Of a DNA stretch of 64,000 nucleotides, positions 57,954 through 64,000 are shown piece by piece. Location: positions 44,936,304 through 45,000,303 of the forward strand of contig OZ034971.1 in the NCBI GenBank assembly GCA_964030785.1, given 5' to 3'. The notes beneath the pieces were generated by a model that saw nothing but the letters and a program-made list of their open reading frames with translations, was not told where the DNA came from and made no database searches. This DNA comes from Siderastrea siderea (lineage: Eukaryota > Cnidaria > Anthozoa > Scleractinia > Rhizangiidae). The position numbers were made by a program, and so were the translations under genes. Every line of letters starts with the position of its first letter. The first letter of the stretch is position 1.

Positions 57954-58604
57954 TTACTTCGTCCAATATGTTTCCTGCCAAATGATACCTCGCAGTTGAA
58001 GATACTGCACGGTTATGCCGACGGAAAATATTGTCAGTATTCGTCTCAGAGGAGCTTGTGTCATGAAGAACAGAAACAGATATTTTATGAATCTCTTGTA
58101 GTGATGTTGTTTGAATTCCTGATTGTACTGGATGCGGGACCTTGGCAAGTAAGTTTGATTCGTTTGATTTGATTTTATTCGCGCGATGTAAACAGAGCGG
58201 CTCGCGAGTGTGTAATAAATGAATGGTTTTGCAGGACTGTTTTCTTTTTCTTCCTCTGTATCTATCATCGTACGATTGAATTAAAATAATTAGTTTCTCA
58301 GTTAACCAAAGGTTCAGGGAGATTTGATCGATTAGTACACACGTACAGCTGGCTTTTAAAGGTTAAAATTGTAATGCGGGAGTCACCGGACAAGTGCTAT
58401 TTTGCGAGCGATAATCAGTGAGTTGCTATTTAGTCGTATACGCTGTTTATTTCCCTTCAGAGCAACCTCTATAATGACTAGGAGGGGCCTTTAAAATCAC
58501 TGTTACCTCCTTACAAGACAATGAGAATGCAATCTGCAAACTAAAACAATCGAATGTCCAAGTAACTGTTTGAGTCTTCTGCCGAGATGGCTTGCTTGCG
58601 CTTA

Positions 58605-59081
58605 TGCGCCGATCAATTCGAAAGTTCAACATCCCCCCCCCGGGCAACCCCCCGGGCATTTGAACTTTTGAAGATTGGCTTGTTCAAATTCCCTCCCCTC
58701 GGGGCAAACAGGCCGTTCAAATGCCCCACCAATTAGTACTGAAATACCTCTCCACCAAGCCAATTACGCCTTCAATCAAACACTTTACACGTTTTTCAGA
58801 GAGAGATTTGCCGTAATGATACCTTCAAACTTCTTTTAAAGACGCATTTGAAAGAGTTATTCACTAACCAAAGCGACGTTCTATCTTGTAAATCCGTCAA
58901 ACCCTGTAAAAACCGAAAAAACTCACGGGCGTATTACGTCAGAACAAGAGATAAATCCGGTTCAAATCCCCCACCCTTTCAACGCAACGTTCAAATTCCC
59001 CCCTTCCCGGGCAGGTTGCACAGTCAAATGCCCGGGGTATGCCCGGGGGGGGGATGTTGAAGTTTCGAATTGATCGGTGCA
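58605..59081. mobile_element. TWA-target MITE, TGCGCCGATCAATTCGAA family, copy 2
   Basis: This is a 477-bp relative of 9613-10095, lying in the opposite internal orientation. The tips are TGCGCCGATCAATTCGAAAG and its complement with one change, and TTA duplicates lie at 58602-58604 and 59082-59084. The presence of two members at unrelated sites confirms that this is a mobile family. Confidence 0.75.
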
Positions 59082-59410
59082 TTAGAAATGCGAACATAAC
59101 AAACTGACTTCTCGCTTTCTTTGTCATTGAAACTTTCACATGGCGAACATCAGATAATTCCAACACTTTGGGGGAGTAAATGCCTTTCATAAAAGCCTAA
59201 AGATTTGAATTGAGGCCGTAGATTGAGGCAGCTTCGCAAAATAAATCGATGCGACATGGCTCCTCCGATTTGTTTTGAATTTATGTGACAATTTTCTCCC
59301 TCGCAGGAATATTCTGGCAACCAATCAGATCGCGAGAAAAACAATACAACCATTTGAAAACAATAACAAACGGTCGCAAGGCCGTTTGGGTGAAGGTGGG
59401 CCTTTAAGAA

Positions 59411-59710
59411 GACAAGTGCGCATCATGCAGACGTTACGTCATGGTTTCGTCACGCAAGGTATACAAAACTGAAGTGTGTCACATCGCACTAACAACGTTG
59501 CTTCTACTGTGCCAACGTTCCATACTTTTTTATTCACACAGACAAATCGTGGTAGCGGCCTAAGTAGCGGTTCATCGTGGTTAATATCGCGGTTCTTGTC
59601 TTACATACAACGCATGCGTAACAAAGGTATTACTACTGGTATGTCTACGCTCGTTACAGATAAATTGCTGCTAACAATGTGGCAGCAGTTTAGGTAGCGT
59701 ATCTTACATA
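59411..59710. repeat. Block homologous to 29113-29443
   Basis: The match starts at GACAAGTG and ends at GCGTATCTTACATA. It is probably the continuation of segmental copy B after the private 5.5-kb interval. A small internal deletion relative to 29113-29443 removes one of two ACTGGTAT units. Confidence 0.7.
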
Positions 59711-60817
59711 CAACACATGCGCAACTAAGTTGGACTCAATTCTTGCTAATACATTCAACTTTGCCTAAAGCAAATAAATATTTCACCGCGTGATAAGGAA
59801 GGACTCGTCGCGTCGTGACCCTCGCACATTGAATAACTTTATGACAGCGGAATCGTTGCATCACAGAGAAGAGAAAGCACCACTCTGAATTTTGCAATTC
59901 TAGCACATCTTTAGTTTGCTTCGTATTACCTTTTTTTTTTCGTTTCCAAACCTTTTGTTTGTTTTTAAAAAAGATCCTTTCGACTTTCAATTTAACTAAA
60001 TCGTTACGAATTCCGTGTCAACTTGTTTACTTTTGCAAAGGTTTAATAGCAATCCGGATTTAAACATCACGTCATAAGATATGACTGAACGTGTTTGACC
60101 GCGAATTGAAGTGGCGATGTCGTTTTCCCAAGACTGATGATCAGCTCGTGTTTACCAACCATTTTATTTTGATTTTACTGCTATCCTCAATGTTTGTATT
60201 CACGGTCTAAGCACAACAGTAGATATTTTCTTGTCCTGTGTAAGCATTTTCAGTAGTGGGCGAATTTATACCGACGTTCAACGTTTAAGTTAAATTTGCT
60301 TTTTCCAGGAGAATAAATAAAAAGCGATAGCAAAGATACCGTAAGCTGAGTCATCAAAGTTACAACATCACGTCATCCAGTAACGCTATAGTCAAAATAC
60401 TGTGTCACACAGTCACACTTTTCGTCACGATAGTTCGTATAAATACGGGATCGCGCTAACATTTGTTAACCAGGGGGTGGGGTGGGTCAGAACATCCGGT
60501 TAAAATGCCCATTGGTTTTTCTTGTTCTTATTGAAGTTAAGATGGCCGAGGAATAAGGGTGTGTACCGTTTATTACTTTTGGTTGCCAATATTAATAAAC
60601 GGTATGCTGAGGCCAGGGGGGGGGGGAAGCAAACTTCGCCAATTTTCGTGACCTGATGATCCACCGAAAATGACGTCACATCCGGTTTTAAAAATCGGCG
60701 AGCAGCTTGCTCAGCGAGTTGCAAGATGGAGGCTCGGGAGTTTATGGTTTCTTCTTTCTTGTGACCACCACTGACACGCAATTGCTTATCTTGAATACCA
60801 GAGATGTTACAAAGTTA
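59711..60817. other. Intergenic, no gene seen
   Basis: No gene or clear repeat boundary is recognised. There is a G-run near 60615. Confidence 0.35.
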
Positions 60818-61336
60818 CAGACCTGCCAACCTCCAAAACATGCAAATCTGGAGCTGATGAAAAAAAGCCCAGAAAAACCTGGAGATTGGGACCTCAAACC
60901 TGGAGATATCCAAAATATGTGTTAAATGAAAATAAAAATGGTAGATTTCTTGTTTCAAGGTATTCTTTACCTTATCTGTGCACCTATTGTATTCTTTTGC
61001 CACATATTTTGAAGAGTCAGTTTCTGTTTCGCTGTCGACGCGAGGCGCCAGGTTGAGTTTTACTGTTTACAGCTGTAGCCTTCCACAGACCTAAGCACAC
61101 CTATGTTTCACGGGAATGAGGCTGGAATTGTACCTAGGTTTCCCTCAAACATTAGATGTGACAAATTTGGCCATTTTCAACACGGATTTTTCAATATTGC
61201 TTCATACTATCTGAATTGTTTGGCAATTTCAAGATTTTCTGATTCAACGTGAGATTTGGAGGCCAAATCGTGAGACCGTCAGTTGATACCCCAAACCGCG
61301 AGTCTCACGGTGAAACCGTGAGAGTTGGCAGGTCTG
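60818..61336. mobile_element. CAGACCTGCCAAC element, copy 2
   Basis: It has the same tips and interior as 31126-31575, but with about 70 extra bases near 61015-61085 that may be a further small insertion. The flanking duplication is not clear here. Confidence 0.7.
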
Positions 61337-61474
61337 CTTTAAGTTACTGGATCATCTATTTCAGCCGATATATTGGCAAAACAGAAATGTTTAGTACAAT
61401 TTTGATGGCATTTTCCAGGCAGCTTCGTGTAATGTCATGGCGAGTATGTCGCTATTTTCAATACAGGTGCGGAT

Positions 61475-61837
61475 CAAACTTTTGCTTCTCGTGACTCCTG
61501 ATTCAGTGTAATCGTCAATTTAAATAGCCTATGCTGCGTGAAATATAATGAAGAAAACGCCAGCAGTAACAGTTTGGATTGTTAACATTGGGAAGGTAAT
61601 TAACACTCGACGTAAAGTGCTGGAAGTCCTACTCTATCGAAACTACTCTGCACATGATACCTGATATCGTCTCTAACGAAGCCGCTCAAACTTTTGCCTC
61701 CCGTGACCCTTGATTCAAAGGAATCGTCAATTAAAATAGCCTATCCCGAGTATAATACAATGAAGAAAACGTCGGTAGTACAGTATGTTGTATTAACACT
61801 GGGAAGGTAATTAACACTCGCAGAAAAGTGCTGGAAG
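61475..61837. repeat. Diverged direct repeat, two units of about 150 bp
   Basis: Units at 61475-61626 and 61687-61837 share CAAACTTTTGC, AATCGTCAATT, AATAGCCTAT, ATGAAGAAAACG, GGGAAGGTAATTAACACTCG and GTGCTGGAAG in order, 212 bp apart, with point changes and small indels. Short frames from the shared ATG differ in the two units, so conservation does not look protein-coding. Confidence 0.6.
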
Positions 61838-64000
61838 CAGTATGGAAACCAACTGCGGACAAGTTTAGAAGCACTCCTGATGTGGTAGACATCTGTGTAC
61901 TCAAGCAGACTCAAGGTTAGTAGTCTTGTGTTTTCGAAGTTTCCGTTTTACGATGATGGGTAAACACAATTGGTTTTTCTATGGGAATGTATTTTTTGTG
62001 TTTAGATGTTTCAAAAGAAGTCTGAATAAAGAGAACTGCATAATTAATGAGGAAAAAATCTGATTGAGCGATTCCCAGGGAGGGGGGAGGGGGGGGAAGG
62101 GGAAGTAGGGATGGTGAGACGAACAAACCAGCGTTGTAATAACATAAAGTAGAATCCTGATTTCTCAAGCTCTCGGTTTCTGAAAACTGGCTTCCCTTTC
62201 CCAGTCAAACACTGCAATTTTACCCCAAATTCTCAAACCCCCAGAAAATTCAAACCAATTTCCTTTTCCCCAGGAGGTTCAAAAAATCGGGATTCCACTG
62301 TATGTTCAAGATTGGGATTAACCAATACGAATTGTCGACATAATTGCGGGATTATCTAGCTATCTTGCCCTTTTAATATACATGTATTCCCTTTATATTA
62401 CTACAAGAAAAGGAAATAGTCCTTTATTGATCAGGCTTGTTTGGAATGTTTAATTAATTCCAGTGTTACATTGCTTGTAATGTTGATGTTTTTGTAGTTA
62501 AGTAATGGTCCTAGTAAGAACTAGGCAACCCAACGGCAAGGAATGCAGAAAGGTGTTAATTGTGATATTGTTGAAACGGTCCACCTCATTGGCTAAAACA
62601 TGAAAATCTACTATCACTTCATCAGGTAGCGCATTTATTTCTCTCTAGTTTACTTATTGATTCCCTTTTAGTGAAAACTATTCTGAGTTTTAATGCAGCA
62701 AAATTTCTATGTGGGAAACATGGAAACTTAGAAGCCTTTCTTGGCCATTGTTTTGGAGTCTCATGATTGGATAAAATCTTGTAACACAAAAGAAATATCG
62801 CTTTAAAATAAAGTTTCAGTACATTTTATTTCAAAAACGTGTTGTCCATAGGCTGATGTATTCTCAGTAAGAAAATCTAAACAATCTTATGTGGGGAAAG
62901 CGAAATGCCGCAGAACAATAGAGGATTGCCTAGTTCTTACACGCATTGTTACTTAAATAATATATAGATTTAGCCAAGCCTAAAAGCGGAACTCCATATC
63001 AACCTGGTTACCACCGGCCGCCTATAAATTCTTCAGAATTTCTTGTTTACTGTTATTAACCTAGGTACTTGACCTAGTTAATTACTGTATAGTTTTATTA
63101 AGCGTATCATTTCAGTATGAATTTAGAGTTATAATTCTGTTTCGTGATTCAAGCAAAACTAGTTTATCTATTTGTGCTTTCACTTTAAGTTCGCTGGGCA
63201 AATTCATTCAATCGTTTATCGGCATTTTTCGTTTGTTTTGATTGCTGTTATTTTACTTGTCGCTTTGTATTTTGTAACTGGAGACGCGTGTAGGCTTCGA
63301 AACTACAAGAAGTTCTCTTTTGGTTTTGTTTACACATTATTGCACAGTGTTGCACACATTTGACACATTTTGTCGTAAATTCAATCTGTTTATTGTGAAT
63401 AACTTTGATTCTGTTTCACAACTGTCAATTGGAAAGCTATGTTCTTCTATTAAATTCTGTTTGGTAAACGGATACGCTTCATTCGTTTTAAAATACAAAG
63501 GTCATGCTTTAGGTCAGAATTATTTGTTCGCAAATTAGTACTTTTCTGCTCGACTTATAAGCTTGGTTTTGCTCTAACCTTACATCCTTGAATGTAGAAT
63601 CCTGTTTTTCATCATGTTATGGCCGCTGGATACCATTTTACTGTAAAATTATCCACTGTTTTCAAGAGTTATTTTACCGCTACACGAGTCGCTTGTTCAA
63701 CACGCGTCAAAAGACTTACGCGATTCCTCGCACGCCATTGGCTAGAAGCTGCGTGAAAATTGCTACATGTAAGAATGTCATGAAATGCGACGTACGTACG
63801 GACGCGCCCGCGAGTCATTCCGCCTGCCAATGACCATAAAAAATTGCCAGCATGCCTCTTAGTATGAGTATGGGGCTCCACTCTTGCGGCCTTCGGCCGC
63901 AAAGGAGTTCCGCTACAAAGGCATCAACATGTTGGTCACTTTTCTAAAAATTATACAGCACCAGTCAAAAGTAAGTTGACACTCAATACTTGATCCTCAC
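61838..64000. other. Right end of window, no gene seen
   Basis: It contains a G/A-rich tract near 62080-62105 and a small GC-rich hairpin (TTGCGGCC-TTC-GGCCGCAA, 63885-63903). Short open frames near 63172-63540 are hydrophobic but match nothing I recognise. Confidence 0.35.

Noticed and set aside
63172..63363. Small hydrophobic protein of 63 residues
   Set aside because: It has one plausible membrane stretch but no homolog, no neighbour and no promoter evidence. T-rich DNA often yields such frames.
63885..63903. GC-rich hairpin as a transcription terminator or RNA gene
   Set aside because: A simple 8-bp stem with a 3-base loop has no meaning as a terminator in an animal genome, and no RNA family fits.

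Overview
This is animal (eukaryotic) nuclear DNA, most likely from an anthozoan cnidarian such as a stony coral. Coding density is low, the base composition is moderately AT-rich, and short inverted-repeat transposons and microsatellites are everywhere. The only convincing genes are single-exon members of one family. The organism call is an inference from this texture and from the lineage-style expansion of the gene family; it is not proven.

The window is dominated by one large, diverged tandem segmental duplication. Copy A runs from before base 1 to about 29,098. Copy B runs from about 32,937 (or earlier) to 53,933, and a short block of homology resumes at 29,113-29,443 / 59,411-59,710. Each copy carries the same four-gene cassette of intronless amino-acid transporters of the SLC32/VIAAT (vesicular GABA/glycine transporter, AAAP superfamily) type. 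Genes 1, 2 and 3 are on the minus strand. Gene 4 is on the plus strand, head-to-head with gene 3 across an intergenic region of about 0.8 kb.

The two copies have decayed in a complementary way. In copy A genes 1 (4794-6245) and 2 (15518-16996) are intact, gene 3 is split by a 1.6-kb Mutator-like element, and gene 4 has lost 370 bp including its first two membrane segments. In copy B gene 1 is a pseudogene (5-bp deletion, nonsense codon, 40-bp deletion), whereas genes 2, 3 and 4 are intact. The locus therefore keeps at least one whole copy of each of the four transporters, and two copies of gene 2. All four keep an N-terminal acidic dileucine motif and the conserved family core.

Comparing the copies gives relative dates to the mobile elements, because each insertion unique to one copy has an empty site in the other. 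Copy A alone has a 4.9-kb long-TIR element at 7329-12266 that itself hosts three or four smaller elements, the gene-3 Mutator-like insert carrying a RecQ-helicase-like fragment, a 1.0-kb CAGGGTCTGG element (17847-18861) and a 0.85-kb GTCCGGTC-rich element (26996-27841). Copy B alone has a 113-bp hAT-like hairpin MITE (34952-35064). Older elements are shared by both copies. The interval 29,444-32,836 and the tail 53,935-64,000 hold further TIR elements (TTAA, TA and TWA target sites), a pair of dispersed CAGACCTGCC elements and a diverged tandem repeat. No convincing host gene was found there. No rRNA, tRNA or CRISPR array was recognised.
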